Shown: positions 34,490 to 43,809 of the stretch, piece after piece
Position numbering within the stretch: the first letter of the stretch is position 1
Layout of the letters: the number at the start of each line of letters is the position of its first letter
Source: Candidatus Kuenenia stuttgartensis
Lineage (GTDB): Bacteria; Planctomycetota; Planctomycetia; Planctomycetales; Planctomycetaceae
Length of the DNA stretch: 64,000 nucleotides
Direction: 5' to 3'
Assembly (NCBI GenBank): GCA_945904015.1
Contig: CAMDPK010000019.1
Location: 1-64,000 of the forward strand
The notes under the pieces: model-generated
The model's database searches: none
Told to the model about the DNA's origin: nothing
What the model saw: the letters and a program-made list of their open reading frames with translations, nothing else
Program-made: the position numbers and the translations under genes

Positions 34490-36080
34490 ACTTCGCGGCC
34501 TGTCCGACGGGCGTGGCTTGTTGGTACTCGCGCAGAAAGCGGTCGATTTGTTCGTGGACCGCCTTGGTCTGGCGAATGACGATCCGGTCATCGGCGGTGC
34601 CGATGAGTCCGCGACCGCCACTGGAGTCCCAAGTCGCGGGAGCCACAAAGGTCCGCAGCAAGCGTTCGATCGCTTTGGCTTCGGCCTTGGACCTGGCTTG
34701 AAGGAATCGCGTCTGGAACTCGGATTCCTTCGTTCGAGGCGATTGAGCCGCTGCCCGGAGCGTCTTTCGCAGGCCGCCGAGCAGCGACGCGATCTCATCG
34801 TGAACGTTCGCAATTTGACGAATGACAAGCACTCCACCGGGGAATTCGGTTTGCGTTCCTCCCTCGCCACCGGTGTTTAGCCAAGGCCCGGCAGTCGAGT
34901 CCTCAATGAATTGCAACAAGCCCTGCATCGAGTGTCCGACCTGCAAGAAATCGGCCACGTCGTAGACCACCGTTTGCAGACGTTCTTTCGACTTTGCGAT
35001 CGTGGTGACGTACACCGCGCCGTGACGGAATTGATGAGCGAGTTGGAGTGGTTCCAAAATCTGAGACAAGGCGATGCCCGCCGCGAAACGGCCTTGGAAC
35101 GTCACGGGGGAGTCGGTGCGAATCCCTTCTTCCGTCAACGCTTCGATGTCGATGGCGATTTCTTCGTCGAGCTTGTCGCTCAGCCTCTTGGTCACGTCGG
35201 TCAGCGGCGCGTCTGTGAAGTTGAATTCAATTTCCGTTTCGAGGAGGCGTTGCATCCGTGTGAGTTCAGTGAGTTCTTCGTCCGTCTCCGTGACGAGCAA
35301 CGGCGCTGATCCGAACGGACGTGAAAGTATTAGCTCCACGGTTCGCAGCAGAGCATTGATCTCGCGGTGCGCCTGCTGCGTCTGCTGCACGAGCATTCGC
35401 TCGGCGACGACTCGCGGGGTATTTCCGCCTTCGCCGTCGCGTTGTTCCCAAGGTCCGGAGGTCGCCTCTTGCAGGGCTTCCTCCAGCTTTCGGCTGGCCG
35501 CAGCCATGTCTCCGCGAATTGCGGCGGGCTGCAGATTGCCCTCGGCGTCGGTCGTCATCGACGGCGATCTCGGCAAGCGCACGTCTCGCTCGACCACCAA
35601 ACGCAGTAGCCGGCCGACGCGATACGCTCGTGTCTGTAGGAAGACGTTCGTCTTGGCAGCGGTCGTCACTCGGACCACGTTGCCGTCGATGTACCAACTC
35701 AGTTGTAGCGGCTGCAAAAGGCGGTCAAGCACGTCGGCGACTCGTTGCGGTTTGCGGGCGTTGAATGTGATGGGCGAGTCCGGACCGATACCTTCTTCTG
35801 CGAGTGCCCTCACGTCGATCTGAAACGAAGTCTTCGTCAGTTTCGCGAGTTGCTGGACGACTTGGTCCAAGGGCTGATTGTCGAATTTTGGGGACACCCG
35901 TCGGGTTTGGAAGAGGCTGAGGATTGCATCGCCCGCTTGCCGAGCTTGTTGCTGTTCCAGCACCAACTCGGCGGACGGAAATTCGATGAGGTCATCGTTC
36001 GACGTAGGCGTGCGATCGTCCGCTCCGGCCGCGAGAGTAAACAGCAGCGTGATCAGTACCCCGCAACGCAAAGTGGTCAT
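34488..36080 (-). CDS. Exported protein with two STN-like modules, paralogue A
   Basis: 530 aa, ATG at 36080. A signal peptide (to about residue 20) is followed by two modules. Each begins with an STN/secretin-N-like segment (FDNQPLDQVVQQLAKLTKTSFQIDVRAL; FTDAPLTDVTKRLSDKLDEEIAIDIEAL), continues through 'ILEPLQLAHQFRHGAVYVTT', and ends in 'RVGRLL' or 'YDVADFL' pieces. The C-terminal block TFVAPATWDSSGGRGLIG...AVHEQIDRFLREYQQ is shared with paralogue B. The secretin multimer-forming domain is absent. Location beside the Tad cluster is suggestive but may be chance. Confidence 0.75.
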   Translation of the reverse strand: MTTLRCGVLITLLFTLAAGADDRTPTSNDDLIEFPSAELVLEQQQARQAGDAILSLFQTRRVSPKFDNQPLDQVVQQLAKLTKTSFQIDVRALAEEGIGPDSPITFNARKPQRVADVLDRLLQPLQLSWYIDGNVVRVTTAAKTNVFLQTRAYRVGRLLRLVVERDVRLPRSPSMTTDAEGNLQPAAIRGDMAAASRKLEEALQEATSGPWEQRDGEGGNTPRVVAERMLVQQTQQAHREINALLRTVELILSRPFGSAPLLVTETDEELTELTRMQRLLETEIEFNFTDAPLTDVTKRLSDKLDEEIAIDIEALTEEGIRTDSPVTFQGRFAAGIALSQILEPLQLAHQFRHGAVYVTTIAKSKERLQTVVYDVADFLQVGHSMQGLLQFIEDSTAGPWLNTGGEGGTQTEFPGGVLVIRQIANVHDEIASLLGGLRKTLRAAAQSPRTKESEFQTRFLQARSKAEAKAIERLLRTFVAPATWDSSGGRGLIGTADDRIVIRQTKAVHEQIDRFLREYQQATPVGQAAK

Positions 36081-36096
36081 GTTGAGACTCTTGTCT

Positions 36097-36177
36097 GTAG
36101 GTCAGGCTTTCCAGCCTGACCGAATTGGCAAATCGACGTCAATCGTGGATCGTGTCAGCCTGGAAAGGCTGACCTAC
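36097..36177. repeat. Palindromic element (AGGCT family)
   Basis: GTAGGTCAGGCTTTCC (from 36097) is answered by an arm ending GGCTGACCTAC (36177). Each arm holds its own small hairpin. It occupies almost the whole spacer between the two STN-module paralogues. It is related to the element at 4230-4331. Confidence 0.85.
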
Positions 36178-36183
36178 GACGAC

Positions 36184-37773
36184 TCACTTGGTTGGCGTGA
36201 TCGGTTTGGCTTGTTGGTACTCGCGGAGGAATTGGTCGATCTGTTCGTGAACGGTTCTGGTCTGCTGGATGATGAGCCGGTCTTCGGCAGTTCGCAGCAG
36301 ACCCTTGCCGCCGCTGACATCCCACGAGTTCGGGGAGACGAAAGTCAGGATCAGTCGTTCGAGAGCCTCGGCTTCGTCCTTGGTTTTGGCTTTGTGGAAC
36401 TTCGTTTCGAGGTCGTTCGGCAAGGGCTTCGCCGCCTCTTTGGGGAGGTCTTTCTTCGCTTGCCGCAGTTCATGAAGCAGCAGTGCGATCTGCGTGTGAA
36501 CGGAATCAGACTGGCGAATCACAAACAGACCGCCGGGGAATTCGGTGAGCGTGCCGCCGTCACCGTCTCGCGTTTTCCACTGGCCGCTGGTGCTCTCTTG
36601 CAGAGTCGAGAGCAGCGTCGGAACGTCGTCTTCGGAACGGAGCAAGTCGGCGACGTCGTAGACCACGGTCTGATGGAACTTCGCAGCTCGCGGCGCGGTG
36701 GTGATGCGAATCGCTCCCTCGTCGAGGACGGCCAGCAACTGTCTCGGTTCCAACGCGAGCTGCATCGCCTTGTCCGCGGGGTATTGGCCGTCGGGGAGAT
36801 TCAGCGTGATCAACGTTGCCGGAATCTTGGCCGCCTCCAGAGCCGGATGATCGACGAAGACCTCGACCTCGGTTTGCTCGGCAAGCATCTTGACGACGTC
36901 TTCGAGCAGCGTCTCCGACAAGCTCAGCTTCAGTTCGCGGCGCAGAGCCTTTTGGGCGGTCAACCAACGCTGTGCGTCATCGGGCGACATCACCAGCAGC
37001 GACGGCGAACCCGGCTCACGCGCGAGCGCGGCTTCAAGGACTCGCAACAGCCGCGAGATTTGTTCCTGAGCTTGAAAAGACTGTCGGACGACCAGCAACT
37101 CTCCGAAGAGAGACAGCGAGCCTCCTTCGCCAGAGGTGTCCGCCCACGGTGCGTCGATCACTTCCTGCAACAGCATGTTGAGTTGAAACGGCACACCTTC
37201 GATCAACTCGGTTTGAATGGGGCCAGGAGCGAATCGACTGGGTCCGACAGCCGTGGCCGACGGCTGCAACGGTGCTCGCTTGGCCGACAATTGCAGCAAA
37301 CGTCCGACTCGAAAGACTCGTGTTTCGAGCGGTAGATTCTTGGGCGACGTGATGACGATGTCGCCCCGATGCACAGTCCAAGCCAACTCCGGACTCTGCA
37401 TCGCGCGGTTGAGCACGTGCGACAACGGCTGTCCCATCGCCGACACGGTAATCGGCGTGACGACATTGACACCCAGGGCATTTCGATCGATCCGAATGCG
37501 TGCCTTGTGAAGATCTGCGAGAAAGCGGACGACATCTTCCAACGCGGTCTCCGAGAACTCGACATCGGTGGGCTTCCGCAGCCACGCCTGCGCTTCGTCT
37601 CGCCAGCGCCGATCCGAGAGTTCGGCTTCCAGCGAATCTTCGACCGTGATTGCTGACTCGGCTCCCTTGATTTCACTGGGCTTTGCGGGTGCTTTCGGTT
37701 CCTGAGCTGGGCAGACCGCGATCAACGACAACCAGAGGATCAAGGCGCTCAAGGGGGATTGTCGATTCATCAT
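36184..37773 (-). CDS. Exported protein with two STN-like modules, paralogue B
   Basis: 529 aa from the ATG pair at 37773 with AGGAGC 8 nt upstream; the longer in-frame extension is not credible. The signal peptide is about residues 1-23 (LILWLSLIAVCPAQEP). Two modules are seen as in paralogue A: FSETALEDVVRFLADLHKARIRIDRNAL and LSETLLEDVVKMLAEQTEVEVFVDHPAL, each followed by 'EPRQLLAVLDEGAIRITT'-type strands. The last 60 residues match paralogue A closely (TFVSPNSWDVSGGKGLLRT...HEQIDQFLREYQQ). The pair arose by tandem duplication. Both lack a secretin pore domain. Confidence 0.75.
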   Translation of the reverse strand: MMNRQSPLSALILWLSLIAVCPAQEPKAPAKPSEIKGAESAITVEDSLEAELSDRRWRDEAQAWLRKPTDVEFSETALEDVVRFLADLHKARIRIDRNALGVNVVTPITVSAMGQPLSHVLNRAMQSPELAWTVHRGDIVITSPKNLPLETRVFRVGRLLQLSAKRAPLQPSATAVGPSRFAPGPIQTELIEGVPFQLNMLLQEVIDAPWADTSGEGGSLSLFGELLVVRQSFQAQEQISRLLRVLEAALAREPGSPSLLVMSPDDAQRWLTAQKALRRELKLSLSETLLEDVVKMLAEQTEVEVFVDHPALEAAKIPATLITLNLPDGQYPADKAMQLALEPRQLLAVLDEGAIRITTAPRAAKFHQTVVYDVADLLRSEDDVPTLLSTLQESTSGQWKTRDGDGGTLTEFPGGLFVIRQSDSVHTQIALLLHELRQAKKDLPKEAAKPLPNDLETKFHKAKTKDEAEALERLILTFVSPNSWDVSGGKGLLRTAEDRLIIQQTRTVHEQIDQFLREYQQAKPITPTK

Positions 37774-37831
37774 GAAGTGCTCCTGATGTGGGAGATGTCG
37801 GAATCGAGAGATGGGCGGCGAGCGACCAGAG

Positions 37832-37921
37832 TAACCCGAAGCGTCAGCGAGGGCGAACGCTCCGAGTGACTGCGAATTCAGAGCGTCGTGGAACATTCGC
37901 CCTCGCTGACGCTTCGGGTTA
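37832..37921. repeat. Long palindrome in a divergent intergenic region
   Basis: TAACCCGAAGCGTCAGCGAG (from 37832) is matched by its exact reverse complement ending at 37921, about a 26-bp stem. The interval 37774-38051 must also hold promoters for the divergent STN-module and cytochrome genes. No other structure is seen in it. Confidence 0.85.
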
Positions 37922-38051
37922 GTTTGTTGGGCCGCTTCCTTCGGAGCAAAAACATATTGGACAATCGCTTTGCGAATGGCGATTCGGCGGCGATACACTG
38001 CGGTCGCCTTTCGACTCTGCTTCTCCCCTCGTGGTTCCACGGAGATTCGCC

Positions 38052-39656
38052 ATGTCGCTGATTGTTCGGCGAAAAACACTCGGCTTGTGCTTTGGGTTGC
38101 TGTTCTGCGTTTGGAACGAGTCCGCGTTGGCTTGGCAATTCGGTGGCGGCGGAGGCGGTTCTGGCAAGGTTGACCGAAACCAGCGTCGCGATGCCACCGT
38201 GCCGCTTGAAAAGCGGTTGGCTCAGGAGAAAGAGGGACGCGAACTGTTCGTGCGCGACTGGAGCCGTTCGGATTCCAAGCCGGCACCGGGAGGCGATGGT
38301 CTCGGCCCAATGTACAACGCCGTCTCCTGCGTCGCGTGTCACGAGTTGTGGGGTATTGGTGGAGCCGGAGATGTCGGCAAGAACGTCCGACTGCTGCACT
38401 TGATCGGGGCCAACGGCGTTCCGCTGCGCACCGCGACGACCGGCGAGGCGATCGAGAAAAGTCGGCAGCAAGTGCATCCCGACTTTATGGCGGCCACTTC
38501 GTTGGTCCTGCATCGACACCAGATCGAAAGTGGAGCGGAGTCTCTGGAGTATCAGCACTGGCTGGGACGACGGCTGCCAGGTCATTTCGTCGATCGGCAA
38601 ACGCAATTGCCGCTCAAACCGGAAGCGCAGGTGGCTTTCGTCAACAACGCACGTCGCAGCCCGCTGGAGTCCGCATCGAATTCGTATCGCGTCGAAGGAT
38701 TGCCAGTGCGACTGACCGAACGCAACACCCCCGCGCTGTTCGGAGCCGGCCTGATTGATTCGATCCCCGACGCCGCGATCGTCGAACAAGCCGAGCGTCA
38801 AAAGAAATACCACGCCCCATTTATCACCGGCCGAGTCCCACAAAACGCGCACGGCGCGATCGGTCGATTCGGTTGGCGCGGACAGGTCAACACGCTCCAC
38901 GAATTCGTGCTGACCGCGTGCTCGGTGGAGTTGGGGCTGAGCGTGCCGGGGCATGCGCAAGCGCGTCCCGTGTTGGCTCGGCGAGAGTTCCTGGTTCAAG
39001 AAGCAAAACAACGGAATGCCCAGCCCAACGATTTGACCCAAGAACAGTGCGTCTCTCTGACAGCGTACGTCGCGAGCTTGTCCGAGCCGCAATCGGCTCG
39101 CGCGGGCAGTCTGAACCAAGCCAAGTCGGCGCAGCGCGGCACGGCGTTGTTCGAGAAGATTGGCTGCTCGATCTGTCATGCTCCGGATGTCGGCTCGGTC
39201 GTCGGGCTGTACAGCGACCTGCTTCTGCACGACATGGGGCCGAACCTGGCGGACCCGCTGCCGGCCAATCCTGAGATCAATGAGCAAACCGTTCCGGGTG
39301 GCGGCGGCGGGGCTTACAGCGGCTCGTTCTCGCAGATCGAGTTGGTCAAGCACATCACCACGAAAATTCATCAGGAGTGGCGGACTCCGCCGCTGTGGGG
39401 CGTGGCGAGTTCCGCTCCGTATTTGCACGACGGCCGCGCGGCAACTCTGGAACAAGCCATTCAATGGCACGGCGGCGAAGGCCAGCGCGCGGCCGAGGCG
39501 TTTCGAGCGCTCAAGCTCGACGAACGCGGCGATCTGGTTCAGTTTTTGGAGAGCCTCGCCGCTCCGGGCGACGGCCCCGTGATCAGGCCACGCCGCAACT
39601 TCGGTGGTGGAGGTGCTGGCGGTGGCGGAGGCGGCGGAGGTGGTGGGTTCTTCTGA
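38052..39656 (+). CDS. Di-haem c-type cytochrome (DHOR/thiol-oxidoreductase-like)
   Basis: 534 aa from the ATG at 38052 with GGAG 8 nt upstream. A signal peptide of about 26 residues is followed by a short Gly-rich stretch. Two haem-binding motifs are present: CVACH (about residue 96) and CSICH (about 374). The segment WRTPPLWGVASSAPYLHDGRAATLEQAI is typical of the second domain of di-haem peroxidase-like cytochromes. The C-terminus is a Gly-run tail (GGGGAGGGGGGGGGGFF). It probably acts in periplasmic electron transfer. It converges with the next gene, 6 nt apart. Confidence 0.87.
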   Translation: MSLIVRRKTLGLCFGLLFCVWNESALAWQFGGGGGGSGKVDRNQRRDATVPLEKRLAQEKEGRELFVRDWSRSDSKPAPGGDGLGPMYNAVSCVACHELWGIGGAGDVGKNVRLLHLIGANGVPLRTATTGEAIEKSRQQVHPDFMAATSLVLHRHQIESGAESLEYQHWLGRRLPGHFVDRQTQLPLKPEAQVAFVNNARRSPLESASNSYRVEGLPVRLTERNTPALFGAGLIDSIPDAAIVEQAERQKKYHAPFITGRVPQNAHGAIGRFGWRGQVNTLHEFVLTACSVELGLSVPGHAQARPVLARREFLVQEAKQRNAQPNDLTQEQCVSLTAYVASLSEPQSARAGSLNQAKSAQRGTALFEKIGCSICHAPDVGSVVGLYSDLLLHDMGPNLADPLPANPEINEQTVPGGGGGAYSGSFSQIELVKHITTKIHQEWRTPPLWGVASSAPYLHDGRAATLEQAIQWHGGEGQRAAEAFRALKLDERGDLVQFLESLAAPGDGPVIRPRRNFGGGGAGGGGGGGGGGFF

Positions 39657-39662
39657 GTTGAG

Positions 39663-41210
39663 TCAGCGAGTCAGCTTGAGGCGGCGGCCGTCGAGCGTTT
39701 TGACAACGATGTCCGGCTTGTCGAGCTTGCTGACGACGGCATGGAACTCGGCGGGTGTGTGGATCGGTTGCTGCTCGACGTGCGTGATGAAGTCTCCTTC
39801 TTGGAGGTTGCCATCAGCCGCGCTCGATTGCGGAGCGACCGACGTCACGACGACGGCGGACGGGTAGCGTTGCTCCGGCCAGTTCATGTATTTGGCTCGT
39901 GAGGTGGGGTAATCGACTCGCAGGCCGCGCCATTCGGGATGACGTTGCTCGGTGGCGATGAGAGTCTCCTCGTCGGAGAGGGGCCACTTGCCGAGTTCGG
40001 CTTGGACTCTCAGCTCGCGACGTTCGGCGGCGCGCCAGACGGTCAGCTCGGCGAAGACGCCGGGGCCGAGCAGGCCGACCTCGCGCAGCAAATCGAGCTT
40101 GCCGAAGATCGGTTTCCGGTTCACTGCGAGGATGATGTCGTCTCGGCGCAGTCCCGCGAGCGCCGCCGGCGAATCCGTGAAGACCATCAACACGCGCGCG
40201 GCGGTCGGCTGTTTGATTCGCGGCGAAAGATCACGCAGCGCCGCGAGCAGGATGTCGTCCGGTTGCAGACCGAGGAAACCGTATTCGGCTTCCAATCCTT
40301 TCGACAGCGACTCAACGACTCGCCGCAGGTTCGCGTCGATCGGGATCGCGAAGCCGACCGATTTCTCGTAACCCTCGATCGCGGCCAGAGAGGTCGTCAG
40401 GCCGATCAATTCGCCGCGCAGATTCAGCAATGGTCCGCCGCTGCCGCCGAGATTCAGCCGCGTGTCGATGTGCAGCAACGTGCCGAGATGATGGATCGAC
40501 GTGTCGCGCCGTGTCGGCGGGACGTTGGACTTGTCGGCCTCGGCGGGAGCCGGAAACCGCGAGATGTTGCTGATGATGCCCCAACTTGCACTGGCGGAAC
40601 CATCGCGAGCGATCGCGTACGGGTTGCCCAGCGAGATGACGAACTGTCCTTTGCGCGGCGCGGACGGCTCGGCGAGTTTCAACGGCTTCAAGTCCTCGCG
40701 GCTCAGCTTGGTGCCGGTCAGATCGAGCCGCAGCACGGCTAAATCGGAACGTGGATCGGCGGCGAGAATTTTGGCGTCGCAGATTTGGCGTCCCGGCAAG
40801 CGAACTCGCAACTGTCGATCCGCCGGTGCCTCTTTTCCGACAACCGGCCCGCCGCGCACGAGGTGATACATCGTCAGCACCAACCGCTCAGCAAGCGGTT
40901 CATCGGCGTTGCCGGCAGTGATGATCACTCCGCTGCCGAACTCATTGGGCAGGAATTCGGGGCTATGCTCGTCTGTCGCGCGAGGCTGAATCTCCAACCC
41001 GAATCCATCGACTCGCAGCGCGGCGGCCTCTCGTTTCAATATGCCAAGTGCCACGACCGACGACTCGGCCGAACCGATCACTTTGACGAGTTGTTCTTCG
41101 ACCGAGGCCAGTACTGTGACCGAATCGGCAGCAAGTGGTGGTTGAGCCAATCCAGCCGCCGCCCACGAACACAGCAGGAGAATCCCTGTTCCCAAGCGAA
41201 ACGTTTGCAT
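39663..41210 (-). CDS. HtrA/Deg-like periplasmic serine protease with PDZ domains
   Basis: 515 aa from the ATG at 41210; the in-frame start at 41285 precedes the leader. The signal peptide is about residues 1-22. The trypsin-like domain has the triad: His in VLTMYHLVRGG, Asp in ADPRSDLAVLRLD, Ser in GGSGGPLLN (GNSGGP is the usual form, so Asn is Gly here). Two PDZ-like domains follow (VLMVFTDSPAALAGLRRDDIILAVN and VAPQSSAADGNLQEGDFITHVE). The family degrades or refolds envelope proteins. Its stop is 6 nt from the convergent cytochrome gene. Confidence 0.85.
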   Translation of the reverse strand: MQTFRLGTGILLLCSWAAAGLAQPPLAADSVTVLASVEEQLVKVIGSAESSVVALGILKREAAALRVDGFGLEIQPRATDEHSPEFLPNEFGSGVIITAGNADEPLAERLVLTMYHLVRGGPVVGKEAPADRQLRVRLPGRQICDAKILAADPRSDLAVLRLDLTGTKLSREDLKPLKLAEPSAPRKGQFVISLGNPYAIARDGSASASWGIISNISRFPAPAEADKSNVPPTRRDTSIHHLGTLLHIDTRLNLGGSGGPLLNLRGELIGLTTSLAAIEGYEKSVGFAIPIDANLRRVVESLSKGLEAEYGFLGLQPDDILLAALRDLSPRIKQPTAARVLMVFTDSPAALAGLRRDDIILAVNRKPIFGKLDLLREVGLLGPGVFAELTVWRAAERRELRVQAELGKWPLSDEETLIATEQRHPEWRGLRVDYPTSRAKYMNWPEQRYPSAVVVTSVAPQSSAADGNLQEGDFITHVEQQPIHTPAEFHAVVSKLDKPDIVVKTLDGRRLKLTR

Positions 41211-41344
41211 GGCACGAGCCTCAATCAGTGAGCGGCGGGCAACCTCATCGCCTCTTAAGGTTGGCGGAGGTAGCCTACAATGCAAGCGTCGAGATTTTCG
41301 CGACCGGCGTTTTCCACGGACCTGCGATTGTTGGTGAGCCTGTC

Positions 41345-41998
41345 ATGCGTGTGCTTGTTGTCGAAGATGAACCGGATCTGCTGCGAGTCGTGGCGACGAC
41401 ATTGCGTGAGGATGGCTATGCCGTGGACACAGCCGCGGACGGAGAGGACGGGCTGTTCAAGGCCAAGGCGTGGGAGTACGACGCAATTGTCCTGGACGTG
41501 AATCTGCCCAAGCTCGATGGTTGGTCGGTGTTGCAGCGAGTGCGGACAGTCAAAAGGACTCCGGTGCTGATGCTGACGGCTCGCGACACTGTGGCGGATC
41601 GGGTGCGCGGCTTGAACAACGGTGCCGACGACTACCTTGTGAAGCCCTTCGCTTTGACGGAATTGCTTGCACGCTTGCGGGCGTTGATCCGACGATCCGT
41701 CGGGCAGGCCGTGGCCGTGATCGAGATTGGTGACGTCTGCATCGACACCGTTGCGAAGACGGTGACTCGCAACGAGGATCCCGTGGCGCTCACGCCGACG
41801 GAATATGCTTTGGTCGAATTGCTGGCGATGCACCGTCAGAAGCTGGTCTCGCGGACGACGATCTACGACCATCTGTTTGACGAGGAAGACGACAGCCTCT
41901 CCAACCTGGTGGATGTGCATGTGTCAAACATCCGCAAGAAACTGGGACGGGATTTCATTTCCACTCGTCGCGGACAAGGATACATCATCCAAGGCTGA
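41345..41998 (+). CDS. OmpR/PhoB-family response regulator
   Basis: 217 aa from the ATG at 41345. Residues 1-115 form a receiver domain with acidic pocket EDE (7-9), phosphoacceptor Asp51 (VLDVNLPKLDG), Thr of LMLTARD and Lys of LVKPFAL. Residues about 125-217 form a winged-helix domain (VALTPTEYALVELLAMH...DVHVSNIRKKLG...STRRGQGY). It pairs with the sensor kinase starting 30 nt after its stop. The preceding ORF extension is not needed. Confidence 0.95.
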   Translation: MRVLVVEDEPDLLRVVATTLREDGYAVDTAADGEDGLFKAKAWEYDAIVLDVNLPKLDGWSVLQRVRTVKRTPVLMLTARDTVADRVRGLNNGADDYLVKPFALTELLARLRALIRRSVGQAVAVIEIGDVCIDTVAKTVTRNEDPVALTPTEYALVELLAMHRQKLVSRTTIYDHLFDEEDDSLSNLVDVHVSNIRKKLGRDFISTRRGQGYIIQG

Positions 41999-42028
41999 GT
42001 CAGCGGAGTTGTCGCGGATGAGAGCATC

Positions 42029-43669
42029 ATGATTCGGTCATTGCGATGGCGATTGCAGGCATGGCATGCCGTGGTGCTGACGGCCGTGTTGTCGATCTTC
42101 GGCGTGGTTGTGTACCACCTGCAGTGGCAAACTCGGCTGCATCAGATTGATGCGGAGTTGAATCGGACGGCAGAGGTGCTCACGTCACGGTTGCGGCGGT
42201 TGTTTCCCAAAGGTCAGGTGCGCAATTGGCGACCACCAATGGAACTGTCTGAAGTTCTTGAACGCGAGTGGTTGCAGAGTCTGACTTCGTCTGGTCCATC
42301 GGAATCCGAGATTGAACCAACACGGCGAATCCCGCCCAGTCCAGCGATCTCCTCTGATGAAATGGAGCGCGGCTCTATCGAGGAGATTTCAGAGCAACGA
42401 TTCGGTCAATGGCCGTTTCCACCGGCAGAGCCTCGTGATGAAACGACGCCAAGTCTCGCCGATGAGCAGTGGCTGCCCGATGACTTCACGACCTTGTTCG
42501 AGGGCGAGGAGGCACCGTTGTACTACATCGTTTGGGACCGCGATGGGGTGATTCTCCGAAGGTCGAACTTTGCTCCGCAAGTGCCATTCAAGAACTTGTA
42601 CAAAGGTTGGAATTCGATGCCCGTGCAAGAAGTTCAATCGCGGGGCGGGCTGCGTGAGGTGGTTCATTGCACGAGCTTTGGGAACCACGTTCTCGTGGGG
42701 CGTTCGATCCAAGGAGACGTGGCCTCGCAACACGGAACGGGGTGGCTGTTGGCCGCGTGCGGATGGGCGGTTTTGACTTTGGGAGTGGTCGGCGGCGGGT
42801 GGCTGTCAGGTCGTACTCTGCGTCCAATCGCCGCGATGAGCGACACGGCGAAGAACATCTCTGGGGAGAACCTCTCGCAACGGCTCGACTTGGCGGAGAC
42901 CGACAGCGAACTGGGGCAACTGGCTCTCGTGCTGAACCAGACGTTTGATCGTTTGCAGGCAGCGTTTGAGCATCAATTGCGATTCACAGGGGATGCGTCT
43001 CACGAGCTGCGCACGCCGCTGGCAGTGATCGTGTCGCAGACTGAACTCACCCTCTCGAAGCCGCGTTCGAATGACGAATACCTCCTGGCGCTGGAGACCT
43101 GTCAGCGAGCCGGTCGCCGCATGCGTTCGCTGATTGATTCGTTGTTGTTGCTCGCGCGGTTCGATGCCGGGCATCCCGACTTGCAGCGTCGTGCGTTGGA
43201 CCTGGCCGAGGTCGCGAATGAATCGGTGGAGTTGCTGCGTCCTCTCGCCGACGAGAAGCAAATCACGCTTCGCAGCGAAACCTTGCCCATGCCGGTTGTC
43301 GGTGATCGAGACCGACTGGGCCAGGTGGTGACCAACCTGCTGGCGAACGCGATCCGCTACAACCAAGAGGGTGGCCGCGTGGATGTGCGAGTCGAACGGG
43401 TCAACGGACACGCAATTGTGTCGGTTTCGGACAACGGCATTGGCATTCCGACGGAGGAACTGCCGCACATTTTCGAGCGGTTTTACCGGGTGGACAAAGC
43501 ACGCACGCGAGCCGAGGGTGGCACCGGATTGGGGCTGGCGATCTGCCAATCGGTCGTCGAGGCGCATGGTGGCCAGATCACCGCTCGCAGTGAACCGGAA
43601 CACGGAACAACTTTGGAGGTTCGGTTGCCACTGCCCCCGGAAACTGGCAAAGATCCACAAAATCCGTGA
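42029..43669 (+). CDS. Sensor histidine kinase
   Basis: 546 aa, ATG start, 30 nt after the response regulator. TM1 lies at about 11-33 and TM2 at about 238-258, bounding a periplasmic domain of about 200 aa. A HAMP segment follows (SGRTLRPIAAMSDTAKNISG). The dimerisation/phosphoacceptor site is FTGDASHELRTPLA with His325. ATP-binding N, G1 and G2 boxes are present (NLLANAIRYN, VSDNGIGIP, GGTGLGLAIC). This is the CusS/heavy-metal sensor-like layout. The Spy-like periplasmic protein gene follows after 140 nt and may be a target. Confidence 0.95.
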   Translation: MIRSLRWRLQAWHAVVLTAVLSIFGVVVYHLQWQTRLHQIDAELNRTAEVLTSRLRRLFPKGQVRNWRPPMELSEVLEREWLQSLTSSGPSESEIEPTRRIPPSPAISSDEMERGSIEEISEQRFGQWPFPPAEPRDETTPSLADEQWLPDDFTTLFEGEEAPLYYIVWDRDGVILRRSNFAPQVPFKNLYKGWNSMPVQEVQSRGGLREVVHCTSFGNHVLVGRSIQGDVASQHGTGWLLAACGWAVLTLGVVGGGWLSGRTLRPIAAMSDTAKNISGENLSQRLDLAETDSELGQLALVLNQTFDRLQAAFEHQLRFTGDASHELRTPLAVIVSQTELTLSKPRSNDEYLLALETCQRAGRRMRSLIDSLLLLARFDAGHPDLQRRALDLAEVANESVELLRPLADEKQITLRSETLPMPVVGDRDRLGQVVTNLLANAIRYNQEGGRVDVRVERVNGHAIVSVSDNGIGIPTEELPHIFERFYRVDKARTRAEGGTGLGLAICQSVVEAHGGQITARSEPEHGTTLEVRLPLPPETGKDPQNP

Positions 43670-43809
43670 CACCTTGCGGCGGGTTTGGGTTTTCATTGGT
43701 GACTGGAGTGTGATCCGGTCGCTCGCATTGTCCCAGCCAACGCTGTCTGGGTCTGAGTTTTGAAGTGCGATGGAATCCAATTTGGTTGGCTCTTGAAGGA
43801 GAATCTCTC

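Noticed and set aside
28227-37921. CRISPR array, suggested by several palindromes
   Set aside because: The palindromes differ in text, are far apart and are not separated by spacers of constant length; no cas genes are seen.
37878-39470. 530-aa minus-strand ORF over the di-haem cytochrome gene
   Set aside because: The plus strand has a signal peptide and two CxxCH motifs; the other frame is open only through composition.
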